DNA of 64,000 bases from NCBI GenBank assembly GCA_965249005.1, contig CBDFLD010000012.1, forward strand, positions 1-64,000, given 5' to 3'. The notes under the pieces are model-generated. The model ran no database searches and was not told the origin of the DNA. It saw only the letters and a list, made by a program, of their open reading frames with translations. Positions 44,497 to 52,661 of the stretch are shown here, piece after piece; position 1 is the first letter of the stretch; each line of letters begins with the position of its first letter. Origin of the DNA: CBDFLD01 sp965249005. GTDB taxonomy: Bacteria > Acidobacteriota > UBA6911. The translations under genes and the position numbers were made by a program.

Positions 44497-44955
44497 CTAC
44501 TTGACCGCGACGCCCGAGACCTCGAAACGTCCGCCCCGTAGCAGCGGGCCGGAACCGATGAACGCCCGGGCGGGGAAACGCTCCTTGAAGTAAGTGCGAT
44601 AGACAGTGTTGAAATCTTCGTAGAGGGCAAGGTCCGGGCAGAAGACCTCAACCGTGACAAGGTCGTCCATCGACATTCCGACCATCTCCAGCCGTCGTTT
44701 CATGCTGTCGAGAACGATCGCTATTTCCTTCTTGACGTCTGGCGGCGGCGCCCCGGTTGCCGGATCGATCCCGATCGCGCCGGCCAGATAGAGCGTGTCG
44801 CCGGCCAGAACGGCATTGCTGTACGGCACAGAGTCGGTTCGCTCCGGCAGGTTTATGTGCCTGCGGTGGGTCGACTTCTGGGCCAGGCCGACCGAGAACA
44901 GGATCAGAATCGAAAGTGCCCCGAGCGCTAGCAGCGCTCCGTTCTGTCGCTTCAT
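44497..44955 (-). CDS. Exported RidA/YjgF-family protein
   Basis: The protein has about 152 residues. The start MKRQNGALLALGA is fixed by AAGGAGGAG. A signal peptide (LSILILFSVGLAQ) precedes the RidA domain: YSNAVLAGDTLYLAG, MDDLVTVEVFCPDL, and the end GSGPLLRGGRFEVSGVAVK. The active-site Arg of RidA enamine deaminases, normally in a PxRxxxxV motif, is seen as FPARAFIGSG. Export is unusual, because classic RidA works in the cytosol. Function may differ. Confidence 0.85.
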   Translation of the reverse strand: MKRQNGALLALGALSILILFSVGLAQKSTHRRHINLPERTDSVPYSNAVLAGDTLYLAGAIGIDPATGAPPPDVKKEIAIVLDSMKRRLEMVGMSMDDLVTVEVFCPDLALYEDFNTVYRTYFKERFPARAFIGSGPLLRGGRFEVSGVAVK

Positions 44956-45057
44956 GGTGCTCCTCCTTTTTTTGCACCGGGTCTGCGACCCGGTGCGCTC
45001 ACCGCTGTCCGTCATGAGACGACTCTGTTTCTCCAGGGCAGTGCTCGTGCACACGGT

Positions 45058-46452
45058 CTATACTCCGGCGCCACGGTGAAAAAATTGGGCCGGTGTCGGC
45101 GGGAGATCCTTCATTTGAGAAAGCTTGAAACCGGCGTCGCGGGCATCGCGCGCGAGTTGCTCGCGGAAGTCCGGGTGGGCAACGCGGATCAGCGCGTCCG
45201 CACGCTGTTCGAGGGTCATGAGTTTCAGCCGAACGGCGCCATGCTCGGTCACGACCCAATCGATGCAGTGTTCCGGGATGGTAACGCGGGTACCAGCAGG
45301 GAAGTGCGTCTGGATTGTCGAAATCACGCGGCCGTCCTTGAGGGTGGAGGTCGAGGGCAGACACACAACGGACTTGCCGCCGGGAGAAAGCTGCGCACCA
45401 TACGTGAACTCGAACGCTCCTCCCAGACCGCTGTAGGTCCGGGGGCCGATGCAATGGGCACAGGTCTGACCGGCAAGGTCGACAGCGAGCGCGCCGTTGA
45501 CGCTGAACAGATTCCGAACTCGAGACAGCACGGGAACACTGTTGATCTGCTCGACCGGGAGCAAGGCAAGCTCGGGATTCTTCCGCGCCCACGCATGAAG
45601 GCGCGCAGTGCCCGCCGCGAAGGTGGCAACGGATTTTCCGTCGTAGAGACCCTTGTGGGTGTTGCTGACCGAGCCGGCATCAATCAAATCCAGATGCGAC
45701 TCACAGAACATCTCACTGTGGATGCCGAGTCCCTTGCGCGCCGTCAGCAATCGGCCGATGGCCATCGGGATCGTGCCAAAACCGAGTTGCAGGGTGGCGC
45801 GATCGTCGATCAGTCCCACAACGTGCTCCGCAATCGCGCGATCGACATCGGTCGGCTCCGGAGAGGGAACCTCAATCAATGGTGCGTCGTCCTCCACGAT
45901 CCAGTCGGCATAGGAGAGGGGAATCTCGTTGTTTCCGTGCTCGGGCACACCACAGGCGGGGGGAAGATTGGGATTCACCTCGAAGACGATCTGCGTCCGG
46001 GGCGAATTCTCGTGCAGCCATCGTATTGCCCCGTACTCCCACCCCGGCGCAAGAGAGACGTTGCAGTTTCCCATCCCATCCGGTGGCGAAACCCGGTGAA
46101 TGAAGAAGTCGGGCGGGTCGGCATCCCGAAGCCATTTCCAGGCGTCGGCGAACTGCACGGGCGAGTATGAGACGCTATCCTGCTTGTCGCGCGCCGCGCG
46201 CTCGTACGGTCCAAAGAAACCAGTGATGCCGTACACTCCCGGCCGCTGCAGAAACTCTGCGTCACCGAAGGCCAGATTGACTGAGACGTAGAGCGGACGG
46301 GTATCGGAACCGTAGCGATCGATTGCCCGCATCACCCCATGGGGCTGACCGGACCAGCATCCCAGGACTATGAAGTTGCCTGGCTGCATTCGCCCAACGA
46401 GTTCTTCAGGGCTGAGTAGTTTCTGCCTGTAAGTGTCGCTGCGTTGGGTCAT
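45058..46452 (-). CDS. Acetyl-CoA hydrolase/transferase family protein
   Basis: The 464-residue CoA transferase starts at MTQRSDTYRQKLL. Family features are LVGRMQPGNFIVLGCWSG, GLIDDRATLQLGFGTIP, GIHSEMFCESHLDLID with the catalytic Glu, and GGAFEFTYGAQLSPGGKS. It moves CoA between short acyl groups such as acetate, succinate or butyrate. The start is separated from the divergent MOSC gene by 321 bp. The frame is open far upstream, but that part is antisense to the MOSC gene and not coding. Confidence 0.9.
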   Translation of the reverse strand: MTQRSDTYRQKLLSPEELVGRMQPGNFIVLGCWSGQPHGVMRAIDRYGSDTRPLYVSVNLAFGDAEFLQRPGVYGITGFFGPYERAARDKQDSVSYSPVQFADAWKWLRDADPPDFFIHRVSPPDGMGNCNVSLAPGWEYGAIRWLHENSPRTQIVFEVNPNLPPACGVPEHGNNEIPLSYADWIVEDDAPLIEVPSPEPTDVDRAIAEHVVGLIDDRATLQLGFGTIPMAIGRLLTARKGLGIHSEMFCESHLDLIDAGSVSNTHKGLYDGKSVATFAAGTARLHAWARKNPELALLPVEQINSVPVLSRVRNLFSVNGALAVDLAGQTCAHCIGPRTYSGLGGAFEFTYGAQLSPGGKSVVCLPSTSTLKDGRVISTIQTHFPAGTRVTIPEHCIDWVVTEHGAVRLKLMTLEQRADALIRVAHPDFREQLARDARDAGFKLSQMKDLPPTPAQFFHRGAGV

Positions 46453-46773
46453 CTCTGGTTGAAGCCTCCATCTAACCGTTAGCCGTACCGGCATGTTCGA
46501 AATGGTTTGAAGCTGTGGATAGGATAGCACGGGACCCGACTTCACGCTTCGAGATCGAGAGGATGGAAAACGCAAACGAGAATACTTTGGCCTGCGTTCA
46601 AGGATGAGTCGATAGCCATCCCGAAAATTCTCCTTGAAACTGTCCTGGAGGAAAAAGCAAGATCTATCCTTTATGAGCGGCTGCCACTGTGTCACCTCGG
46701 GAGATGCAAGGGCGTCGAAGGACCCGGGGCGCGTTTGCCGTCCTTTTGCGGTATCGGTAGAGGAGGTTGGTTC
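46453..46773. promoter_or_regulatory. Divergent promoter region between CoA transferase and MOSC genes
   Basis: The 321 bases between two divergently read genes must hold both promoters. GGAGG lies before the CoA transferase ATG and GAGGAGG before the MOSC ATG. I see no clear palindromic operator or riboswitch. Confidence 0.5.
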
Positions 46774-47664
46774 ATGACGGCTCCGGATCACGGTGGGGGA
46801 GCAGTCGTCTCTCTTTGGCACTATCCAGTCAAATCCATGATGGGCGAGGAGCTGGATGCTGCCGAGGTTACGGAACATGGGTTGCTCGGAGACCGTACTT
46901 ACGTTGTTGTCGACGGAGCGACCGGCAAGATTGCCAGCGCGAAGCAACCACGAAAGTGGGGTCAGCTTTTCAATTGTCATGCTGCCTTTGTCCAATCGCC
47001 CGAAGTAGGTGCGAAGCTGCCAGCCGTGCAGATTACACTCCCGGATGGCACGGTCATGAGTAGTGGACAAGAGGACCGCAACGAGGTGCTCTCTCGCGCG
47101 TTCGGCCGCGATGTTACGCTTGAAGCTATTGTAAGCGGGGCTGCGGAGTACGAGGCCTACTGGCCGGAGATCGAGGGGGTCATGCCCGTGGGCAAGTCTG
47201 TTGTCTCCCCGCCGGGGGAAACCGTGACCGTGTTGCCGCTGTCGCCCGCTTCTCCGGTCGGCACATTCTTCGACGCGGCGGTGGTCCACATGCTGACGAC
47301 GTCGAGCCTCAAACGACTGAAGGAGCTCTATCCCGCGGGACGATTCGACGTTCGACGGTTTCGCCCGAACATCCTCGTCGAGCTTGCCAGCGACGAGCGA
47401 GATTTCATGGAAAATGACTGGATCGGGCGTACTGTGACGATCGGCAACGGGTTGCGGCTGCGGGTCGTACGTCCCACCCCACGCTGCGTGATGACGACTC
47501 TTCCCCAAGGAGATCTTCCCCCGGATGCCGGAGTGTTGCGTACGGTTGCGCGACACAATCGGAGGGAGGTCGGTGACTACGGTGTACATGGATGCGTCGG
47601 CGTATACGCGGAGGTGCTGCGTCCCGGCACGATCCGATGCGGCGATGTCATGTGGTTCGAATAG
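46774..47664 (+). CDS. MOSC domain protein
   Basis: The 296-residue protein starts from MTAPDHGGG after GAGGAGG. The N-terminal beta-barrel (VVSLWHYPVKSMMGEELD) is followed by a MOSC domain with FRPNILVELAS and the conserved Cys in RPTPRCVMTTLPQG. MOSC domains bind molybdenum cofactor or transfer sulfur. Members of this layout (YcbX/mARC-like) reduce N-hydroxylated compounds. Electron partners are not adjacent. Confidence 0.88.
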   Translation: MTAPDHGGGAVVSLWHYPVKSMMGEELDAAEVTEHGLLGDRTYVVVDGATGKIASAKQPRKWGQLFNCHAAFVQSPEVGAKLPAVQITLPDGTVMSSGQEDRNEVLSRAFGRDVTLEAIVSGAAEYEAYWPEIEGVMPVGKSVVSPPGETVTVLPLSPASPVGTFFDAAVVHMLTTSSLKRLKELYPAGRFDVRRFRPNILVELASDERDFMENDWIGRTVTIGNGLRLRVVRPTPRCVMTTLPQGDLPPDAGVLRTVARHNRREVGDYGVHGCVGVYAEVLRPGTIRCGDVMWFE

Positions 47665-47720
47665 GCGATGACTCTGCCTTCGAACCCGACCCGCGATGCG
47701 ATGAAGCAGAGGCGGTGAAC

Positions 47721-49658
47721 ATGAGTGAAGTTCTATCAGGGAGTGGCCGCGTCGTCGTCTTGGGTCTGGATGGAGTCCTGACCTTCAGAAACACCTTTTG
47801 GCCCTTCCTGCTGGGTCTGCTGTGGCGCAAGCCGCAACTGGTGTTTCGGATCCCCGCCGTGCTTGGCGAGCTGTGGGGGGCCGTGACCGATAGATCCGGG
47901 CTACAGGGATTGCGTGAGCGTTGTCTGGCGGTGTGGCTGGACGGGATCGCGGTACAAGATCTCGATGAATGGGTGGATGTTTTTGTGCGGCACACCGTGG
48001 ATCGAAGATCTCGACCGGAGCTGCTGGAAAAAGTTGAAACGCATAGAAACGCCGGCGATCGCATCATTCTGCTTTCCAGGAGCCCGGATCTCTATGTCGA
48101 ACGGGTGGCGGAACATCTCCAGATCGGGGAGGTTGTGTGCACGGAGCTGGAGCGGACACGCGGGTTGCTCACCGGCAAACTGGCGGGCGCGGCGTGCGTC
48201 GGTGAAGAGAAGCGCCGGCAACTCGTGGCGCGGTTGGATGAAAAAGACTACGGAGAGCTGACCGCCTACGGGAACGGGGAGAGAGACGTCCGGTTCATCG
48301 AGTTGGCGGACAGGGGTTTGATTCTCGACGGGCCTCACTGGGTCGAGGTGGCGAAGCGCCGAAGTGGCGCTGGATCCAGGCTGGGTTTGGTCCTCGCGAG
48401 CATCGGTGCAGCGGTTTTCCTGGTGAGCTATTTCGCGGAAGCCGAGCTTTTTCGCTTGAGGGTCTTTGCCCAATTCAACGTGCTGTTTGATGCCGATCCC
48501 CAGCGGCTTGGACTGATGAGTCACGGGTGGGGTGGAGCAAGCTACATCCATCCGGGAGTCGCGCTGCTGAGTATGCCCATTCGAGTCTTGGTCGCTGCGT
48601 TTGGATTATTCGTGCCGGTCGACGGCTGGGCGCTGCGGGAGCAGATAGGCTTATTGGTTGTGCCGACGGCAGCGGCGCTTGCGACGATTGCCAATGGGCT
48701 CATGTTCTGGTGGCTGGGTTTCGGGCTTCGACAGGTTGCCTTGCTTACCATTCTGAGTCGCTTGTCATTCAGCAGTCTGGTCTTCGGCAGCGTTACGGAC
48801 CTCGTCGGACTGAGTGCGTTTCCCTTGGCGGCCCTGCTTGCCTTGAGTGTGCGGATCGTCGTTCATCGTGGCGGGCACTATCTGCTCTGGTGGTTTGTTT
48901 TCGGCACGCTGGCCGCGTGGGTCACGATCACGCACCTTGGAATTGTGGGCGTGTTGTTTCTTTTCTCGAGTATCTGCACCAAGGAACGTTTTTGGCCGGT
49001 GGTCAACAATGGGATCGTTCTGGCCGGCTCTATCTTGGTACTCTCCGTGGCTGCTCACCACGTGACCGACATTCTTTATGAGTACGGTCCAAGCTCAGAG
49101 CAGAGTTTCGTGGAAAAATACCGCAAGAAACCTGAAATTCGGCATTTCACGCACAGGTTTCCCGCAGCCTTGGTGAATACGATTCTGCCTTTGCCGCCTG
49201 CGGTCGTGGAGAATCGCTTGGGGGTCGTGGAGGATGCGCCGCTGAAGATCATGTTCACGTTCGAGGACAATCAGGAGAGCCGACGCATTTGGAACCCGCG
49301 TGGCGTCTTGGTGATGGCGTTACTCGGACTGGGATACGTCGGTGCTTGGCTGCGCCGAAGCAATCTGGGTTTGGCGATATCCGCCGGTCTGCTGGTCATA
49401 CTTTTCAACGCGGCCCTGCACTGGACATTTGGAGAGGAGCTGTTTTTCTATTCTCAACACTGGCAGTCCGCGCTTGCGCTCATTGTGGGCGGCGGCGTGG
49501 AAATCGCAAGGTCAGGGAGCGCATGGCGTTCGCCAGCCTTGATAACGGGGATCCTGGCGGCCCTGGTGATGGTAGTTGGATACCTGAACTTCCGAATTCT
49601 TGCCGGCATGATGCGGATTATCGTCGAGCACGCGCCCACCACGGCGCCGCTGGCGTAA
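47721..49658 (+). CDS. HAD-like domain fused to a polytopic GT-C-like membrane domain
   Basis: The protein has about 645 residues. Residues 1-215 are HAD-IB-like: motif I VVLGLDGVLT, motif II IILLSRSPDLY, and motif IV AYGNGERDVRF. The nucleophile Asp of motif I is Gly, and the first Asp of motif IV is Asn, so phosphatase activity is doubtful. Residues 225-640 have about nine transmembrane helices. The first loop carries NVLFDADPQRLG and HPGVALLSMPI, as in GT-C glycosyltransferases that use lipid-linked sugars. It starts 57 bp after MOSC, so co-transcription is likely. Confidence 0.7.
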   Translation: MSEVLSGSGRVVVLGLDGVLTFRNTFWPFLLGLLWRKPQLVFRIPAVLGELWGAVTDRSGLQGLRERCLAVWLDGIAVQDLDEWVDVFVRHTVDRRSRPELLEKVETHRNAGDRIILLSRSPDLYVERVAEHLQIGEVVCTELERTRGLLTGKLAGAACVGEEKRRQLVARLDEKDYGELTAYGNGERDVRFIELADRGLILDGPHWVEVAKRRSGAGSRLGLVLASIGAAVFLVSYFAEAELFRLRVFAQFNVLFDADPQRLGLMSHGWGGASYIHPGVALLSMPIRVLVAAFGLFVPVDGWALREQIGLLVVPTAAALATIANGLMFWWLGFGLRQVALLTILSRLSFSSLVFGSVTDLVGLSAFPLAALLALSVRIVVHRGGHYLLWWFVFGTLAAWVTITHLGIVGVLFLFSSICTKERFWPVVNNGIVLAGSILVLSVAAHHVTDILYEYGPSSEQSFVEKYRKKPEIRHFTHRFPAALVNTILPLPPAVVENRLGVVEDAPLKIMFTFEDNQESRRIWNPRGVLVMALLGLGYVGAWLRRSNLGLAISAGLLVILFNAALHWTFGEELFFYSQHWQSALALIVGGGVEIARSGSAWRSPALITGILAALVMVVGYLNFRILAGMMRIIVEHAPTTAPLA

Positions 49659-49776
49659 AACGGGATCTAGCTGCGGGCGCCATCGGTCCTTTTGTGATGG
49701 CTGTCACAGAAACTTCGTGACATATCCTCCAAAATGAACTCCTTTGGGCCCGCGGACAAGGAGTTGTGCGAGATAT

Positions 49777-49965
49777 ATGGAGTATTCGACGGAAGTAGCT
49801 GAGCTTGAACAGAGTAAAAGAATTTCCTTCATCCAGCTCAAGATCGGTCATCTGATAAGCCGGCTGAACCAGACCAACCGGCAGATCCAGCGGGATCTGG
49901 AAGGAGTGACCCAGGAACTCGAGCGCTGGAAGGCAATCCTCGAAGCGCACGCCCCAAAAAAATGA
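49777..49965 (+). CDS. 62-residue coiled-coil protein
   Basis: The start MEYSTEVAELEQ is preferred over an upstream GTG or other start. The product is almost wholly helical, with heptad leucines and isoleucines (IGHLISRLNQTNRQIQRDL, then VTQELERWKAILEA). No domain name applies. It is a single small gene after the membrane protein. Two short direct repeats follow it. Confidence 0.6.
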   Translation: MEYSTEVAELEQSKRISFIQLKIGHLISRLNQTNRQIQRDLEGVTQELERWKAILEAHAPKK

Positions 49966-49978
49966 GAGATCATTTAGC

Positions 49979-50021
49979 CCTCGTGTGTTTCACTGCGTAG
50001 CCCCTCGCGTGTTTCACCGCG
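49979..50021. repeat. Two tandem 20-bp repeats
   Basis: CCTCGTGTGTTTCACTGCG and CCTCGCGTGTTTCACCGCG stand in tandem with a short spacer, before the sterol-desaturase operon. They could be a binding site pair or a remnant repeat. No gene lies between 49966 and 50152. Confidence 0.55.
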
Positions 50022-50152
50022 ACTACTGCCGTCATCGGTGCTCCGATCCCTGACGCCTTGAAACAATCCATTTGCCGCGCATCCAGCGCGTGATATAAGA
50101 AATTAGAAATCTCCGTGGTGTGACGGCGGTATTTGGCATGGCGAATTAGGCA

Positions 50153-50887
50153 ATGACCATTCTCATTATTGTTGCCTCCTGCGCGGCGGTCATGGTCGGG
50201 GTGGAATGGCTGCGTCCCGGCCGGCGCTGGCCCCAGGTTACCGGATGGTGGGTCCGCGCTGCGGTCCTCAACGGCATCCAGGTTGCCAGCGTCTTCGTGG
50301 CCGGGATGGCCTGGGACCGCTGGATTGCAGGACGTGCTCTGTGGAGCCTGGCCGCGGCGCCGTTGGCGCTACAGGTGGTCGTTGGTTATCTGGCCATTAC
50401 CTTCATTTATTATTGGTGGCACCGCCTGCGGCACGACAGCCCGCTCCTGTGGCGATGGTTTCACCAGATCCACCACAGCCCTCAGCGGATCGAGATCATT
50501 ACCAGTTTTTACAAACATCCCATCGAGATCTTCGGCAACAGCGTTCTTTCCAGCGCCATCCTATATCTGCTCTGCGGCGTCAACCCGGAGGCTGGCTCAC
50601 TCACCGTATTGATCACGGGGTTGGCGGAACTCGTCTACCATTGGAATGTCCGGACGCCGTACTGGCTGGGATTTATCTTCCAGCGGCCCGAGAGTCATTG
50701 TGTGCACCATCAGCTCGACCTGCACCGCTACAACTACGCGGATCTGCCGCTTTGGGATATGCTTTTCGGCACCTTCCATAATCCGAAGCACTGGCGCGCA
50801 TCCTGCGGTTTCGCTGAGAACCGCGAAGTGCGGCTGTGGGACATGCTGATCGGACGGGATGTCAATGAAACCCGACAGGAGTCTTAA
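50153..50887 (+). CDS. Sterol desaturase / fatty acid hydroxylase family protein
   Basis: The 244-residue membrane protein has four or so transmembrane helices. The di-iron histidine boxes are complete: WHRLRHD, HQIHHSPQR and HCVHHQLD, plus a further His near FYKHPIE. It would hydroxylate or desaturate a lipid in the cytoplasmic membrane with O2. It overlaps the next gene, so translation is coupled. The cluster with a membrane-DCC protein suggests a redox lipid modification set (inference). Confidence 0.9.
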   Translation: MTILIIVASCAAVMVGVEWLRPGRRWPQVTGWWVRAAVLNGIQVASVFVAGMAWDRWIAGRALWSLAAAPLALQVVVGYLAITFIYYWWHRLRHDSPLLWRWFHQIHHSPQRIEIITSFYKHPIEIFGNSVLSSAILYLLCGVNPEAGSLTVLITGLAELVYHWNVRTPYWLGFIFQRPESHCVHHQLDLHRYNYADLPLWDMLFGTFHNPKHWRASCGFAENREVRLWDMLIGRDVNETRQES

Positions 50888-51380
50888 AGAGGCAGCAATC
50901 TTCGCTTTGCTGCTGGGTGTCGGATTGCTGCAGATGGCGGGTGCGATCCTGCAGCTCCCGCTGGTTGCCGGTCTCGGAGCGGCGACCAACGCTTCCCCAC
51001 ATCCCAAGGTGTTTTCGGCCATCTACGGGTTGGAGACTTTTTCAACCCGGTTTTTCCTGGAGTGGACGGACCACGGGGGCAAATCGCATAGTCTGCAAAT
51101 AACTCCCGCCCAGTACCGGAAGATCCGGGGACCGTATAACCGGCGCAACGTCTATGGCGCTGCGTTGGCGTACGGCCCGGTTCTGGCGACGGAGCCGCTT
51201 ACCCGGCCCATGTTCGAGCAGGTGCTCGACTACGCGCTCCGAGGACGGGCCCCGTTGCTGCGGGAACTGGGTATCGACCCGGCGAGCGTTCGTTATCCCT
51301 TGACGGTCCGCCTGGAAGTGGAGCCGGGCACACGGCTCGTTCGGCCCATGCCGCTGAGCTTCGAGGTGGGCGATGAATAA
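50859..51380 (+). CDS. Hypothetical membrane-anchored protein
   Basis: The 173-residue protein overlaps the desaturase end and the next gene start. One N-terminal transmembrane segment (AAIFALLLGVGLLQMAG) precedes an extracytoplasmic region. That region has FFLEWTDHGGKSHSLQITP and YNRRNVYGAALAYGP. No family is recognised. Similar small proteins are found beside HTTM/DCC genes, so a joint role is likely. Confidence 0.65.
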   Translation: MSMKPDRSLKEAAIFALLLGVGLLQMAGAILQLPLVAGLGAATNASPHPKVFSAIYGLETFSTRFFLEWTDHGGKSHSLQITPAQYRKIRGPYNRRNVYGAALAYGPVLATEPLTRPMFEQVLDYALRGRAPLLRELGIDPASVRYPLTVRLEVEPGTRLVRPMPLSFEVGDE

Positions 51381-52611
51381 CGGGTGGACCGGCGGCCAGT
51401 ACAGCCTCTTTCGGGCCATCTTTGGCTGCTTTCTCAGCTACCATTTCATGGCGCTTGTGCCTTGGGGCACCGAGACGTTTTCTCGCCGCGGTGTGCTTCC
51501 CGACGCTCAACTCAGCCCGCTGATCCATGCCTTCCCGAACGTTCTGGCCTGGGCCGACACCCCGGTATTCGTAGGCTTCATGCTGGTTAGTGCGAGCCTC
51601 GCGGGCGTACTCTTCGCGCTGGGCAAACTGGACCGCGTCGCCGCCTTGTGGATCTGGTATGTTCTGGCCTGCCTCCACGGCCGGAATCCCCTGACCGCCA
51701 ATCCCAGCCTCCCGTTTCTCGGTTGGATGCTGCTTGCACACGTTTTTCTGACCCCGGCACCCTATGGCTCCCTGGCTGCCGCCCGACGGACCAATCCGGG
51801 CAAGCAATGGAATTTGAATCCGAGAATCTTCCTGGCAGCCTGGATTATCATGTCTCTGGCGTATAGTTACAGTGGGTACACGAAGCTGGCCGGCCCTTCC
51901 TGGCTTGACGGGAGCGCTCTGCGGGACGTACTGGAAAACCCGCTGGCGCGAGACACGGTGCTGCGGCCCCTGCTGCTGTCTCTGCCCCCGCTAATGCTGC
52001 AACTCGCCACCTGGGGGGCGCTTCTGGCAGAGCTGGCCTTTGCGCCACTGGCCGCTTTTTCTCGGGTCAGACCCTGGCTCTGGCTCGCCATGCTGTGCCT
52101 GCATGGAGGACTGATTGTCTTAGTCGATTTTGCAGAACTCAGCCTGGGCATGATCCTTCTCCACGGGTTTACCTTCGACCCGGCCTGGGTGCGGAGAAAG
52201 ACCGAGCCGGCAGGTTCGTTGCTCTTTTACGATGGTCATTGCGGACTCTGTCACCGGGGAGTGCGCTTTGTTCTGTCGGAAGACGCGGGCCAGGTATTTC
52301 GATTTGCTCGGTTGCAGGGGGAGACGTTCAGAAAAACCCTGCCGAACTCCGAACGAAAAAAATTACTCGACAGTATAGTCGTGCAGACACCGGATCGGGG
52401 GTTGCTGACAGAGTCCAAAGCTGTTGTGTACATACTGTCAATGCTTGGCGGGTACTGGCGTGTACTGGGTGTCCTTTTGAAGTGGGTTCCCCCCGCCTGG
52501 CGGGACCGGGGATACCGACTGGTGGCTGCGCGCCGCCAGGGCAGCTCCCCCGCATCGGGCGATACCTGTCCCCCGATGCCGCCGGAGAGCCAGGCGCTGT
52601 TTCTGCCCTGA
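51373..52611 (+). CDS. HTTM-like membrane domain fused to a DCC (DUF393) thiol domain
   Basis: The 412-residue protein has six to eight transmembrane helices in residues 1-280, with HTTM-like FRAIFGCFLSYHFMALVPWG and YSYSGYTKLAGPSWLDG. The C-terminal DCC domain starts LLFYDGHCGLCHRGVRFV, with the CxxC-type DxxCxxC motif at about 288-292. HTTM proteins relate to vitamin-K-dependent carboxylase. The DCC part suggests thiol-disulfide exchange. It overlaps the preceding gene by eight bases. Confidence 0.82.
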   Translation: MNNGWTGGQYSLFRAIFGCFLSYHFMALVPWGTETFSRRGVLPDAQLSPLIHAFPNVLAWADTPVFVGFMLVSASLAGVLFALGKLDRVAALWIWYVLACLHGRNPLTANPSLPFLGWMLLAHVFLTPAPYGSLAAARRTNPGKQWNLNPRIFLAAWIIMSLAYSYSGYTKLAGPSWLDGSALRDVLENPLARDTVLRPLLLSLPPLMLQLATWGALLAELAFAPLAAFSRVRPWLWLAMLCLHGGLIVLVDFAELSLGMILLHGFTFDPAWVRRKTEPAGSLLFYDGHCGLCHRGVRFVLSEDAGQVFRFARLQGETFRKTLPNSERKKLLDSIVVQTPDRGLLTESKAVVYILSMLGGYWRVLGVLLKWVPPAWRDRGYRLVAARRQGSSPASGDTCPPMPPESQALFLP

Positions 52612-52661
52612 CGCGGCGATTGTCTGCCTATTGCCCGCTTAATGATGGAGGAAGAAAAACG

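Noticed and set aside
46453..47589. Long upstream extension of the CoA transferase frame
   Set aside because: It is antisense to the MOSC gene and lacks resemblance to CoA transferases; MTQRSD at 46452 fits the family start.
49979..50021. CRISPR or riboswitch before the desaturase operon
   Set aside because: Two imperfect 20-mers with almost no spacer do not fit an array, and no conserved RNA fold is visible.
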